A stretch of 64,000 bases of DNA, taken from the NCBI GenBank assembly GCA_900129595.1, contig FQWG01000021.1, positions 32,534 through 96,533 of the forward strand, read 5' to 3'. Below the pieces are notes generated by a model. The model saw only the letters and a program-made list of their open reading frames with translations, did no database searches and was not told the DNA's origin. Both the position numbers and the translations under genes were made by a program. The DNA is from Flavobacterium frigidimaris (GTDB lineage Bacteria > Bacteroidota > Bacteroidia > Flavobacteriales > Flavobacteriaceae). Below are positions 34,365 through 43,783 of the stretch, piece by piece (the stretch's first letter is position 1; every line of letters starts with the position of its first letter).

Positions 34365-34898
34365 ATTTTTAATCAAAAATAGAATTGTATTCTTCTGATA
34401 CTTATCATCAGTTGTTTACTATTTTATTCAAATGATTTTGAGAAAAAAATGATTAAACCAAAATTATTTTTTTGAATCTTCCTAATGATTTTATAGGCTA
34501 CTACAAAAACAAATAGCTCAATTTGAGATCAAACTATTTAAAATACTAAAATTCCTTAAAAATAAAAACGAGATTAGATTATACTTGCAAACTTCGCAAT
34601 ATGATCTAAAAATCGTACTGTTTACTCCTATTCCACCTATAATGGCTTCTCATTAATTACATTCTCTTGAATCACAAAAAAACTACATTTTTTTTTTTTA
34701 AAATAACACAATCTTCTACAAATAAAACAGTTACAGCAGCCACTATGGCTTTTCGTCTCTATTATTGAAGTTTATTTTAGAAAAATACACTTAATCAATA
34801 CTAAGATTTCATTTAACTATAGTAAACTTCCATCCATCGAAATTTAATGAATTCAGGATTCACATACATGTAAGTTTGCTTCATAAAAATTATATATT
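34365..34898. other. Intergenic region, 534 bp, upstream of ugd
   Basis: Very AT-rich, with no supported gene. Its right end carries the ugd promoter with paired boxes (34809-34878). The remainder shows only homopolymer A/T runs. Confidence 0.6.
34809..34878 (+). promoter_or_regulatory. Exopolysaccharide operon 1 promoter with paired boxes
   Basis: The distal box is TCATTTAACT (34809) and the proximal box is CCATCCATCGAAAT (34830-34843), with starts 21 bp apart. After exactly 27 nt comes the -7 box TAAGTTTG (34871-34878). No TTG-type -33 element is present, as expected for an activator-dependent promoter. The same layout precedes operons 2 and 3. Confidence 0.75.
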
Positions 34899-36257
34899 AT
34901 GAAAATAACAATTGTAGGAAGCGGATACGTTGGACTTGTAACTGGGGCCTGCTTCTCAGAGGTAGGCATCGATGTTCAATGTGTTGATGTTGATCCAGTT
35001 AAGATTGACAACTTAAAAAAAGGAATTGTTCCGATCTATGAACCTGGTTTAGAAAAAATGATTACCGGAAACATGGAAAAAGGAAGATTGCACTTTACAA
35101 CAAACCTATCAGATGCAATCCAAGATTCTGATATTGTTTTTATCTCTGTAGGAACCCCGTCTGATGAAGATGGAAGTGCAGATCTAAAGTATGTACTACA
35201 AGTGGCCCGGGACTGTGGCAAACACATGAATGATTATATGCTGGTAGTAACTAAAAGTACCGTTCCTGTTGGAACTTCAAGAAAAGTTAAAGAAGCTATT
35301 GAGCAGGAGTTGGCTAAAAGACAGGTAAACATTTTATTTGATGTAGCCTCAAATCCTGAATTTCTAAAAGAAGGGGCCGCAATTGATGATTTTTTAAAGC
35401 CCGACAGAATTGTGGTAGGAACAGAAAGTCCAAGAGCAGAAGAATTACTCAATAATTTGTACAAACCTTTTACCCTTAACGGTCATCCAATAATCTTTAT
35501 GGATATAGTGTCTGCAGAAATGACTAAATATGCGGCAAACGCAATGCTTGCCACTAAAATCAGCTTCATCAACGACATTGCCAACCTTTGTGAAATTGTT
35601 GGAGCGGACATCAATAATGTTAGAAAAGGAATAGGCTCAGATGCAAGAATTGGGAATAAATTCATCTATCCTGGTATTGGTTATGGTGGATCATGCTTTC
35701 CCAAAGATGTGCAAGCATTAATAAAAACTGCAAAAGAAAACAATTATGATTTGCAAGTTTTAAAAGCTGTCGAGGCTGTAAATCAGAATCAAAAATCGGT
35801 ATTATTTACTAAAATTCTGAATTATTATAAAGGAGATTTAAAAGCAAAAACTGTAGCGATTTGGGGGTTATCCTTTAAACCACAAACAGATGATATGCGA
35901 GAAGCACCATCCCTAGAAATAGTTAATAAACTTCTTAAAGCTGGTGCAAATGTAAAGGCATATGATCCTGTTGCAATCCAAGAAGCGAAGCATTATTTCG
36001 GTAGCTCAGTATCCTACTATACAGACCAATATGAAGCTTTAATTGATGCCGATTGTTTAGCGGTATTAACAGAATGGCCGGAATTTAAAATACCAAACTT
36101 CAAGATCATAAATAAATTACTAAACACAACTGCAATTTTTGACGGTAGAAATATTTATGATGCCGCAGAAATGAAAAGAAACGGTTTCGATTATTTCTGC
36201 ATAGGTGTTAATACGACAAATCCAGTTTTAAAATTAGAACTAAAGACGGCTTTCTAA
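34899..36257 (+). CDS. ugd: UDP-glucose 6-dehydrogenase
   Basis: This 452-residue enzyme oxidises UDP-glucose to UDP-glucuronate with two NAD+. It has the Rossmann motif GSGYVGLVTGACF (7-19), the catalytic Cys266 in GYGGSCFPKD and the C-terminal NAD/UDP-sugar-binding WGLSFKPQTDDMREAPS. It is the first gene of operon 1 and supplies the substrate for the decarboxylase encoded 18 nt downstream. Confidence 0.96.
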   Translation: MKITIVGSGYVGLVTGACFSEVGIDVQCVDVDPVKIDNLKKGIVPIYEPGLEKMITGNMEKGRLHFTTNLSDAIQDSDIVFISVGTPSDEDGSADLKYVLQVARDCGKHMNDYMLVVTKSTVPVGTSRKVKEAIEQELAKRQVNILFDVASNPEFLKEGAAIDDFLKPDRIVVGTESPRAEELLNNLYKPFTLNGHPIIFMDIVSAEMTKYAANAMLATKISFINDIANLCEIVGADINNVRKGIGSDARIGNKFIYPGIGYGGSCFPKDVQALIKTAKENNYDLQVLKAVEAVNQNQKSVLFTKILNYYKGDLKAKTVAIWGLSFKPQTDDMREAPSLEIVNKLLKAGANVKAYDPVAIQEAKHYFGSSVSYYTDQYEALIDADCLAVLTEWPEFKIPNFKIINKLLNTTAIFDGRNIYDAAEMKRNGFDYFCIGVNTTNPVLKLELKTAF

Positions 36258-36275
36258 AATTTAATAGTAAAGAAT

Positions 36276-37214
36276 ATGACACGAAAAAAAATTCTTGTAA
36301 CTGGCGGCGCCGGATTCGTTGGATCGCATTTATGTGAAAGATTATTAAACGAAGACCATGAGGTGTATTGTTTGGATAATTTCTTTACTGGCCAAAAACA
36401 AAATATTATTCATTTACTTGATAAGTCTTATTTTGAGTTGATTCGACATGATGTGATTGCACCCTATCTTATTGAAGTTGATGAAATATACAATTTAGCT
36501 TGTCCTGCTTCTCCAATTCATTATCAATACAATCCCATTAAAACCATGAAAACATCTGTTATGGGAGCTATTAATATGTTAGGACTTGCTAAGAGAGTAA
36601 ACGCCAAAATTTTGCAAGCTTCTACTAGTGAAGTGTATGGTAATCCACTAATACACCCTCAACCGGAAAAATACTGGGGAAATGTAAATCCCATTGGAGA
36701 ACGTTCCTGCTACGATGAAGGTAAACGTGCTGCTGAAACCTTGTTTAGTGATTATCATAAACAAAATAATGTGAAGATTAAAATTGTTAGAATTTTTAAT
36801 ACCTATGGCCCAAGAATGCATCCGAATGATGGCAGAGTGGTTTCCAATTTTATAGTACAAGCATTAAAAAATCAAGATATAACGGTATATGGTGAAGGAC
36901 AACAAACCAGAAGCTTTCAATATATTGATGACCTGGTAGTTGGCCTGATTAAAATGATGGCTTCCCCTGATAGCATTACAGGACCTGTAAATATTGGAAA
37001 TCCAAATGAATTTACGATTCTGGAGCTTGCTAAAAAAGTTATACAACTTACCCAATCAAAGTCAAAAATTGTTTATGAACCATTGCCATCAGATGACCCG
37101 ATGATGAGAAAACCAGAAATTTCTATTGCAAAAAAAGAACTTAACTGGTCTCCATCAGTATGTCTTGATGAAGGTTTAGAAAAAACTATAGCTTTTTTTA
37201 AATCTGTTCTTTAA
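36276..37214 (+). CDS. UDP-glucuronate decarboxylase (UDP-xylose synthase), SDR family
   Basis: This 312-residue extended SDR has the NAD-binding GGAGFVGSHL (10-19), the UXS-type segment NLACPASPIHYQYNP, active-site Tyr146 and Lys150 (SCYDEGK) and the IFNTYGPRMHPNDGRVVSNF region typical of UDP-xylose synthases. It converts UDP-glucuronate from Ugd into UDP-xylose, so the polymer made here may contain xylose or glucuronate. A stand-alone receiver gene follows after 31 nt. Confidence 0.93.
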   Translation: MTRKKILVTGGAGFVGSHLCERLLNEDHEVYCLDNFFTGQKQNIIHLLDKSYFELIRHDVIAPYLIEVDEIYNLACPASPIHYQYNPIKTMKTSVMGAINMLGLAKRVNAKILQASTSEVYGNPLIHPQPEKYWGNVNPIGERSCYDEGKRAAETLFSDYHKQNNVKIKIVRIFNTYGPRMHPNDGRVVSNFIVQALKNQDITVYGEGQQTRSFQYIDDLVVGLIKMMASPDSITGPVNIGNPNEFTILELAKKVIQLTQSKSKIVYEPLPSDDPMMRKPEISIAKKELNWSPSVCLDEGLEKTIAFFKSVL

Positions 37215-37245
37215 TCAAAAAAATCCAATCTTATAAAACAAAATC

Positions 37246-37632
37246 ATGAAGAAAAAAATTTTAGTAGTCGATGACGAACACACTACTTGTGTGTTATTGG
37301 AAAATTTTTTGTCTCCAGACTACCAGGTTGTTACTAAAAACTCAGGAATTGAAGCGCTGGTCTGGCTTGAAAATAATTTGCCCGACTTAATAATCAGCGA
37401 TATTCAAATGTCTAAAATGAATGGGTTTGAATTCTTGAAAGAAGTTAGATTAATGGGGTTTACCAAACATACGCCGGTAATATTACTTTCAGGAAACAAA
37501 GAAAGTAAAGAACGCATTAAAGGTTATCAATTAGGAGCTCAGGATTACCTGACAAAACCTTTTAACCCCGAAGAACTAAAGGAAATTACCCGAAAAAATT
37601 TGTTTCCAATTCACTACGCCAGTAACTGGTAA
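37246..37632 (+). CDS. Single-domain response regulator (receiver only)
   Basis: This 128-residue receiver has the acidic pair VVDDE (8-11), phospho-acceptor Asp52 in DLIISDIQMSKMNG, Thr/Ser in ILLSG and Lys in YLTKPF. There is no output domain. It lies between uxs and a polyprenyl sugar transferase that carries its own pseudo-receiver. A post-translational control role over polymer initiation is therefore possible. Confidence 0.92.
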   Translation: MKKKILVVDDEHTTCVLLENFLSPDYQVVTKNSGIEALVWLENNLPDLIISDIQMSKMNGFEFLKEVRLMGFTKHTPVILLSGNKESKERIKGYQLGAQDYLTKPFNPEELKEITRKNLFPIHYASNW

Positions 37633-37673
37633 GCACTTAAAAGTCCTTGATTTTAAAACTCATATTTATTGCC

Positions 37674-38861
37674 ATGACCATACTTTATATAGGAAAATCG
37701 ACTGAAACTTATAAGCAATGTGCTAAAGATAAAAATAGTACTCTAATTGCTGTACAAACCAGTATTGAGTGTTTACAACTACTCAAAAACAAAAATAATA
37801 TTGATGTAATTATATGTTCTTATAACTTAACCGGGAACACAGGATTGTATTTATTTGATGTCCTTAAAAACGAATCTATTTTAAAAAACAGACCTTTTAT
37901 ATTAGTTTCTGATGAACACAATAGTTCGCTTTTGGCAGAAACTTTTGCAAAAGGTATAAACGATTACTTTGTTTCTTCTAGTACAGCGGTTAACCAAATA
38001 ATAGAGAGAGCACAATCATTATACAAATTAAAAGACTTAAATAAAGCGGTTATCGATAATTTAATTCCTCACGAAACTTACAAATTACCACTATCAAAAA
38101 GAATTTTTGATGTTTTTTTTGCTTTTTCAGTGTTGATTTCTATTGCTCCTTTAATTTTATTAATTATGCTGGCAATAAGACTTGAGTCTAAAGGAAAAGT
38201 CTATTACATTTCTAAACGAGTGGGCAAAAAAACATTCGATTTTTACAAACTAAGATCAATGCATTCCGGTTCTGAAGATTTAATAAAAAAACTAGCACAA
38301 GAAAATAATCAGTATAAAAAAGCAAAAACGCTTACAACCATTGATTTCGAAGCCCCCTGTCCAAAATGCAGTAAATTGTTAAAAGGAAAATTGTGTTCAC
38401 CACTACTACATATTGATGCTAAAGAAATATGTGATTATTGGTATAACACCCAAAAAAATGAAATTGAAAAAACGAATTCAACTTTTATAAAAATAGCAAA
38501 CGATCCTAGAATTACCAAAATTGGAAAATTAATTAGAAATACAAGTATTGATGAACTACCTCAGTTAATTAATGTAATTAAAGGTGACATGTCTATCGTA
38601 GGAAATCGGCCTCTTCCAGTATATGAAGCCGAATTATTAACAAAAGATACTATGTCAAAAAGATTCTTAGCTCCCGCTGGTATTACTGGTTTATGGCAGG
38701 TCGAATTAAGAGGAAGAGGAGGCGAAATGTCTGAAGAGGAACGAATGCGTCTTGACAATGAATATGCAGATCATTTTACCGGTAACAACTATTCTTTTTG
38801 GTACGACATCAAATTAATTTTAAGAACCTTTCCTGGCTTAATTCAAAAAAGTACTGTTTAA
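37674..38861 (+). CDS. Polyprenyl glycosylphosphotransferase with pseudo-receiver domain and Cys4 insert
   Basis: The ATG at 37674 gives 395 residues. Residues 1-125 look like a receiver, but the phospho-acceptor Asp is Ser49 (IDVIICSYNLTG) and the conserved Lys is lost (NDYFVSSS), so it is a pseudo-receiver. Residues 140-395 form a bacterial sugar transferase that starts exopolysaccharide repeat units on undecaprenyl phosphate: LSKRIFDVFFAFSV, the membrane helix, FYKLRSM and TSIDELPQLINVIKGDMS. An insert between these holds Cys229, Cys232, Cys241 and Cys253, suggestive of a zinc site. A receiver gene lies 41 nt upstream. Confidence 0.9.
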   Translation: MTILYIGKSTETYKQCAKDKNSTLIAVQTSIECLQLLKNKNNIDVIICSYNLTGNTGLYLFDVLKNESILKNRPFILVSDEHNSSLLAETFAKGINDYFVSSSTAVNQIIERAQSLYKLKDLNKAVIDNLIPHETYKLPLSKRIFDVFFAFSVLISIAPLILLIMLAIRLESKGKVYYISKRVGKKTFDFYKLRSMHSGSEDLIKKLAQENNQYKKAKTLTTIDFEAPCPKCSKLLKGKLCSPLLHIDAKEICDYWYNTQKNEIEKTNSTFIKIANDPRITKIGKLIRNTSIDELPQLINVIKGDMSIVGNRPLPVYEAELLTKDTMSKRFLAPAGITGLWQVELRGRGGEMSEEERMRLDNEYADHFTGNNYSFWYDIKLILRTFPGLIQKSTV

Positions 38862-38878
38862 TTCAAAAACCAATAACA

Positions 38879-39613
38879 ATGAAAACTATTTTTAAAATAA
38901 TGATTACCCTATATTTATTAATCTTTCAAATTTCTGAGATAAAAGCTCAAAACAGTTCCGTAAATGAATCTGGATCTTCAAATACAAAATTAATAATTCC
39001 CAGCCTTAGTGTGCTAATTGATTCTGCGCTTGTTAATAATGGTATGGTAAATTATCGAAAATTGGAGATTGATGCTAAGGATTGTAATTTAAAAGGTAAG
39101 CAACAATACTGGACTAGAAATTTTGGAGTACAAGTAAACAGTGGATATGGAACCTTCAATAATTTATCTTCCATTAGCGGAGATAATTCGACCGTAAATT
39201 TAGCAAGCAATACAAAACAATTGAATTACAATGTTGGTCTCTATTTAAAAATGCCTGTTTTTGATGTGATCAATCGTAAATCCCAAATTAAGCAAGCTAA
39301 ATCAGAACTTGAACAAGCTAAAAGTTTAGCAAAATCTCAAGAAGACGAACTAAAACAAGCTGTTATTCGCAATTATGAAGAATTAGTTCTTAAGGAAAAT
39401 TTACTCGAATTACGAGCTTCAAACCTAGGAAACGCAAGAGTAAATATGGAAATGGTGGAAAAAGAGTTTAGAAATAGTATAATCCCGATTTCTGAATACG
39501 TAAGAATTTCAGATATGACCTCCAGAATAGCTGCCGAATTTGAACAGGCAAAATCCGAATTTCTGGTTTCAAAGAAATTATTGGAGAATTTAACCGGTCT
39601 TGAAATTAATTAA
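38879..39613 (+). CDS. Short TolC-family outer-membrane efflux protein
   Basis: The ATG at 38879 gives 244 residues with a signal peptide ending SEIKAQ. The helical region KSQIKQAKSELEQAKSLAKS and RVNMEMVEKEFRNSIIPISE is TolC/OEP-like. Classical TolC proteins have two such repeats over about 420 residues; this protein has about one. An upstream TTG in the same frame lies inside the preceding gene and was rejected. It ends operon 1, before a terminator, and may form or assist the export channel for the polymer. Confidence 0.75.
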   Translation: MKTIFKIMITLYLLIFQISEIKAQNSSVNESGSSNTKLIIPSLSVLIDSALVNNGMVNYRKLEIDAKDCNLKGKQQYWTRNFGVQVNSGYGTFNNLSSISGDNSTVNLASNTKQLNYNVGLYLKMPVFDVINRKSQIKQAKSELEQAKSLAKSQEDELKQAVIRNYEELVLKENLLELRASNLGNARVNMEMVEKEFRNSIIPISEYVRISDMTSRIAAEFEQAKSEFLVSKKLLENLTGLEIN

Positions 39614-39686
39614 AATTACAGCCTTAAAATAATATTTATTCATGCGTTATGTTTTTTTTTAAATTATCTATTTATTCTTCATAAAG

Positions 39687-39720
39687 AAAGGTTTATTCTA
39701 TCGATGAATAAGCCTTTTTT
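39687..39720 (+). terminator. Terminator of exopolysaccharide operon 1
   Basis: Stem AAAGGTTTATTC / GAATAAGCCTTT (one G-T pair), loop TATCGAT, followed by TTT. Confidence 0.82.
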
Positions 39721-39874
39721 ATTTTTAATAAGCTCCTCCCCTTACTTCTGGCGATTAGACTTTTTTTGCATAAATTTTTATTTTCAAGGAATAAATTATC
39801 CATTAAGCATCCCAACAAACACACTCCCAAGATATTTTATCTCAAATATTTAGCGATTAATCAATATTAAATAT

Positions 39875-39944
39875 CCATTCAACGACAGATAGCTTCAACC
39901 CAGCGAAATATAGGCTACTTCGCTTTTAATAGTTGGTAATTTTG
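39875..39944 (+). promoter_or_regulatory. Exopolysaccharide operon 2 promoter with paired boxes
   Basis: Distal box CCATTCAACG (39875) and proximal box CAACCCAGCGAAAT (39896-39909, 11 of 14 matches to the ugd box), starts 21 bp apart; 27 nt; then -7 box TAATTTTG (39937-39944). The box sequence is the most diverged, yet both spacings are exactly conserved. Confidence 0.7.
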
Positions 39945-40026
39945 AATCATAATAACAGATGCATCACTAAAATGACGTAATAAAAATGGGTGTAAATTAA
40001 TAAGTAAAAACACTAATAACACTAAT

Positions 40027-42402
40027 ATGAAACTAATAGAATTTATAAAATTAATTTTAAAACATAAGGTAGCTTTTATTGTGATTCCCTCATTTGTTGG
40101 AATACTAGCCATTTTGTTTACCAATAACCCTAAGCACAGTTATTGTTCTCAAACAAAACTTTATACAGGGTTGGCTTCGGGTTCATCTGTAGAAATGGAT
40201 AAATCATTTAATTACTTTGCTACTAATATTGCATTCGATAACTTAATTAACATTATTAACTCCAGAGACACTCAGGAAGAAGTTGCGATACGCTTATTAA
40301 GCCAGCATCTACTTCTAAGCAAGCCCAATAGCAAATTTATCTCTGACAAAACTTTTGAGGAATTAAAAGCAGATATGCCAAAGGAAATCTATCGCTATGT
40401 TTCAAAATCACATCGTAACTCTAACATCATTCAACCCAATTCTGAAGATGAAGAGGCCATCAATACAATACCTGCAAACGTTAGCAGAGCTGATTATGAG
40501 CAAACAGTAACCAATTTAATGAATTTGATGAAGAGTAATAACACAAATTTCGTGTATTCTTTATTAAACTTCGATCATCCCTATTATTCGCTGGAAGCTA
40601 TTTCAAAAATAAAAGCGGTACGTATCTCTACCAGCGATTTAATAGAGTTAAGCTATGAGACCGAAGATCCTGGTATTTGTCAGCAAACATTGGCAATCTT
40701 TAATGAGGTTTGTATAAGAAAATACAAAAATCTTAAAGAAACCGGTTCTGATGCTGTAATAAAATATTTTGAAACGCAACTCAATCATTCTGAAAATAAA
40801 TTAAAAAATATAGAAGATCTTCTATTAAAATTTAATCAGGACAATGGCATTATTAATTATTATGAGCAAAGTAAGGCCGTTGCAAATGTAAAGGAAGATA
40901 TGGATGTGGAATACAGTAATAAAAAAGCAGAATTAGCCGGTTCTGAGGCCTCTGCAAAAAAATTAGAGCAAAAATTAGAAGTGCAGGAACTGGTACAGGA
41001 AAAAAGCAATCAGATTCTTGAAGGCAAGAAACGTTTAGGCGAACTGAATTATGAAATTGTAATGGGTGAAGCAAAATCCAGCAATTCTGAAAAATCTCCC
41101 AATGTTGAAGCACTACAAAAACAAGCTTCACAACTTCAGACCGAAATTAAATCGAGTGTAGCAAAATTATATACTTTTCAAAATTCAGCAGAAGGCGTGC
41201 CAACATCAAAAATATTACCAGAATGGGTTGATAAAGTAGTTGAAACAGAAGACCTTAAAGCCAAACTGCAGGTTATGAATAAGCGTAATAGAGAATTTGG
41301 ACAAGAATATGCTAAATACGCCCCTGCTGGTGCTAATCTAAAAAAAATTGAACGACAAATTAATGTGGCCGAACAGGAATATTTAGAAATTCTGCACGGT
41401 CTAAATTTAGCAAAATTAAAATTTCAGGATACGCAATTATCTAGTAATCTTAAAGCTGTCGATCCTCCTTATTTTCCATTAAAACCAACACCTTCAAAAC
41501 GAAAAATAGTCATTATTGCTACCATTGTATTAAGTTTTATTCTATTGTTAGGGAGTTTATTGGTTATGGAATTTTTCGACAATACCTTAAAAAATGTAAC
41601 TCTTGCAGAAGATAAACTTAAGATTCCTGCCCTGGGTATGCTCTCTAAAGTATTTAAAACAAATGGTAAACTAGATCTGATTAGCATTCAGGACAGGCTT
41701 ATGGAACTCGTTATTCAAAATCTGAATCACGCACTTAAAACACAACAGACGTCTAATGGAACAAAGATTATAACAATATTAAGTACTCAGAAAAATGAAG
41801 GAAAGACCGTAATAGCAACTAATATTGCGAAGAAACTAAAGTATGCAGGTAAATCATTGGTAGTCCTTAACCATTCTGATATATCAAAACCAAGAACCAG
41901 TTCACAACAATTTCCTTTATTGAGTCTGCTTTTAGGTTATCAAGATCCTAGAATAGATTACGATCATCCTTTTTTAGTAAATCCTTCTGATTACCTTGAT
42001 GCCGCTGAATATCTAAAATATGAAGTTGATAGAGAGTTTTATGATTCAGACAGCTATAATGAATTAACTATTAAAGGAACAGGTATACCTGAAAAACCGC
42101 TTGATTATGTGATTATAGAATTACCTAATGTTCTGGATACGAACTATCCAGCCGATTTAATAGTTGCCTCTGATTTGGTAGTATTAGTTTGTAGATCTAA
42201 CAGATTATGGTCTAAGGCTGACGAAAATCTATTGAACAACATAAAGGAGCTTACTCCATCAAAACTTCAGTTTATCATTAATGGTGTAGAAATAGATGAA
42301 GTAGAATCACTTTTAGGAGAATTACCAAAAAAACGATCTAAAACACGAAGCAAAATAAAAAATATCCTACGCTTTCAGTTTCATCTAAAAAATCATATCT
42401 AA
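40027..42402 (+). CDS. Wzz/Wzc-like polysaccharide co-polymerase with degenerate kinase domain
   Basis: This 791-residue inner-membrane protein has a Wzz-type N-terminal helix (about 14-34), a long periplasmic coiled coil (about 230-460, LAGSEASAKKLEQKLE), a second helix (about 490-512) preceded by PPYFPLKPTPSKRK, and a cytoplasmic P-loop domain. Walker A reads STQKNEGKTVIATN. The BY-kinase Walker A' aspartates are not conserved (VVLNHSDISKP), and the protein has no tyrosine-rich tail. It should set chain length or couple synthesis to export, probably without tyrosine kinase activity. First gene of operon 2. Confidence 0.87.
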   Translation: MKLIEFIKLILKHKVAFIVIPSFVGILAILFTNNPKHSYCSQTKLYTGLASGSSVEMDKSFNYFATNIAFDNLINIINSRDTQEEVAIRLLSQHLLLSKPNSKFISDKTFEELKADMPKEIYRYVSKSHRNSNIIQPNSEDEEAINTIPANVSRADYEQTVTNLMNLMKSNNTNFVYSLLNFDHPYYSLEAISKIKAVRISTSDLIELSYETEDPGICQQTLAIFNEVCIRKYKNLKETGSDAVIKYFETQLNHSENKLKNIEDLLLKFNQDNGIINYYEQSKAVANVKEDMDVEYSNKKAELAGSEASAKKLEQKLEVQELVQEKSNQILEGKKRLGELNYEIVMGEAKSSNSEKSPNVEALQKQASQLQTEIKSSVAKLYTFQNSAEGVPTSKILPEWVDKVVETEDLKAKLQVMNKRNREFGQEYAKYAPAGANLKKIERQINVAEQEYLEILHGLNLAKLKFQDTQLSSNLKAVDPPYFPLKPTPSKRKIVIIATIVLSFILLLGSLLVMEFFDNTLKNVTLAEDKLKIPALGMLSKVFKTNGKLDLISIQDRLMELVIQNLNHALKTQQTSNGTKIITILSTQKNEGKTVIATNIAKKLKYAGKSLVVLNHSDISKPRTSSQQFPLLSLLLGYQDPRIDYDHPFLVNPSDYLDAAEYLKYEVDREFYDSDSYNELTIKGTGIPEKPLDYVIIELPNVLDTNYPADLIVASDLVVLVCRSNRLWSKADENLLNNIKELTPSKLQFIINGVEIDEVESLLGELPKKRSKTRSKIKNILRFQFHLKNHI

Positions 42403-42404
42403 TC

Positions 42405-43781
42405 ATGTTTCAAGTACTTACAAAAATATGTAAAGAAGATAACTTCTTATCATTGTCCGGAAACCTCGTGATAGCAGTTTTAGGACTTGGAGGCTTTGCT
42501 TTATTAGCAAGAAGTCTGGATCCTGAACACTTTGCTCAATGGGTAATATTTATTTCCGGAGGATCTCTGGTAGAAATGTTAAGATTTGGAATTACTAATA
42601 ATGCTTTAGTTCGATTTTTATCCGGAGCATCAAAAGACAAAAGCGAGCAATTAATAGGATCTAATGTCCTTATCAGTCTGGTCAGCACAGTGAGCATTGC
42701 GATGGTTATGGTTGCTGCCAATATTTTTTTTAAAGAGATAATATCCAGCTCTCTATATCTATTGTTTTTTACCTGGTATCCGTTATTGGCTTTCATAAAT
42801 CTTCCTTGGAATAATGCCATGATTGTTTTACAAGCCAAAATGGAATATGGAAAAATACTCTGGATTAAAACTTTAAATAGTGGATTATTTTTTTTGTTCC
42901 TGGTGATAAACAAAATAGTACTTAATTTTTCTATTGTACACCTGATATGGGTATTGTTACTAATAAACTTGCTTACTACTCTCATTTGTATTAGCAAGGG
43001 TTGGGATGGATTACTACATATTAGAAAAGCGAATAAGTCAACAAATGCAACTTTACTGAACTTTGGAAAATATAGCACTTTTACCTTAATAGGAACCAAT
43101 TTATTAAGAAATGCTGATCTTCTAATTATCAGTATAAGTCCGTTAGGAGTTATGGCAGTAGCTTTATTCAGTATTCCCTTAAAATTAACCGAATTGCAGC
43201 AAATTCCTTTAAGAAGTTTTGCTGCTACAGCTTTTCCAAAAATGTCAAAAGCCAGCTTAAAAGGAAATATCAGCGAAGTTAAAAATCTGTTTTACAGCTA
43301 CTGCGGCGCACTAACTTACTTATTTGTATTCATGTCTATTATCACATTTGCATTTGCTAGAGAATTTGTACTCCTTGTTTCCGGATCCCAATACTTAAAC
43401 TCCAGCTCTAATGCATTTGATATCGTAACACTGGTTAGAATATTTTCCATCTATGGATTATTATTACCTATAGACCGAATGACCGGAATTGGTTTGGATA
43501 GCATGAATAAGCCACATATTAATGCCTTAAAAGTAATCATCATGTTAGGTATTAATGTTATAGGAGATCTTGTTGCTGTTTTCATTTTTAAATCTCTCGA
43601 AGCAGTTGCAATAGCTACTCTTTTGTTTACAACGGCCGGTATCGTTTTCGGAGCCTATTGTATCAATAAAGAGTTTGATTTTTCGACCATTGAAATTTTT
43701 AAAAGTGGGAATCGATTTTACTTAGCTATATGGAATCAATTTACCAAGTTAATAAATGAATTTAAATTTCTAAAAAATTAG
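42405..43781 (+). CDS. Wzx-like polysaccharide flippase (MOP superfamily)
   Basis: This 458-residue membrane protein has 12-14 hydrophobic segments, a typical N-terminal LVIAVLGLGGFALLARSLDP with the Phe-Gly/Arg pattern of the PST family, and LLRNADLLIISISPLGVMAV near residue 230. It should translocate lipid-linked repeat units across the inner membrane. It starts 2 nt after the Wzz-like gene and is followed by the ligase/polymerase gene 2 nt later. Confidence 0.88.
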   Translation: MFQVLTKICKEDNFLSLSGNLVIAVLGLGGFALLARSLDPEHFAQWVIFISGGSLVEMLRFGITNNALVRFLSGASKDKSEQLIGSNVLISLVSTVSIAMVMVAANIFFKEIISSSLYLLFFTWYPLLAFINLPWNNAMIVLQAKMEYGKILWIKTLNSGLFFLFLVINKIVLNFSIVHLIWVLLLINLLTTLICISKGWDGLLHIRKANKSTNATLLNFGKYSTFTLIGTNLLRNADLLIISISPLGVMAVALFSIPLKLTELQQIPLRSFAATAFPKMSKASLKGNISEVKNLFYSYCGALTYLFVFMSIITFAFAREFVLLVSGSQYLNSSSNAFDIVTLVRIFSIYGLLLPIDRMTGIGLDSMNKPHINALKVIIMLGINVIGDLVAVFIFKSLEAVAIATLLFTTAGIVFGAYCINKEFDFSTIEIFKSGNRFYLAIWNQFTKLINEFKFLKN

Positions 43782-43783
43782 TT

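Larger units (their letters stand above)
39614..40026. other. Intergenic region, 413 bp, between operons 1 and 2
   Basis: It contains the operon 1 terminator (39687-39720) and the operon 2 promoter (39875-39944). No coding frame is supported. Confidence 0.65.

Noticed and set aside
39699..39710. TATCGATGAATA resembles the exopolysaccharide promoter box on the minus strand.
   Set aside because: It is the loop and inner stem of the operon 1 terminator, has no second box at 21 bp and no -7 element on that strand.
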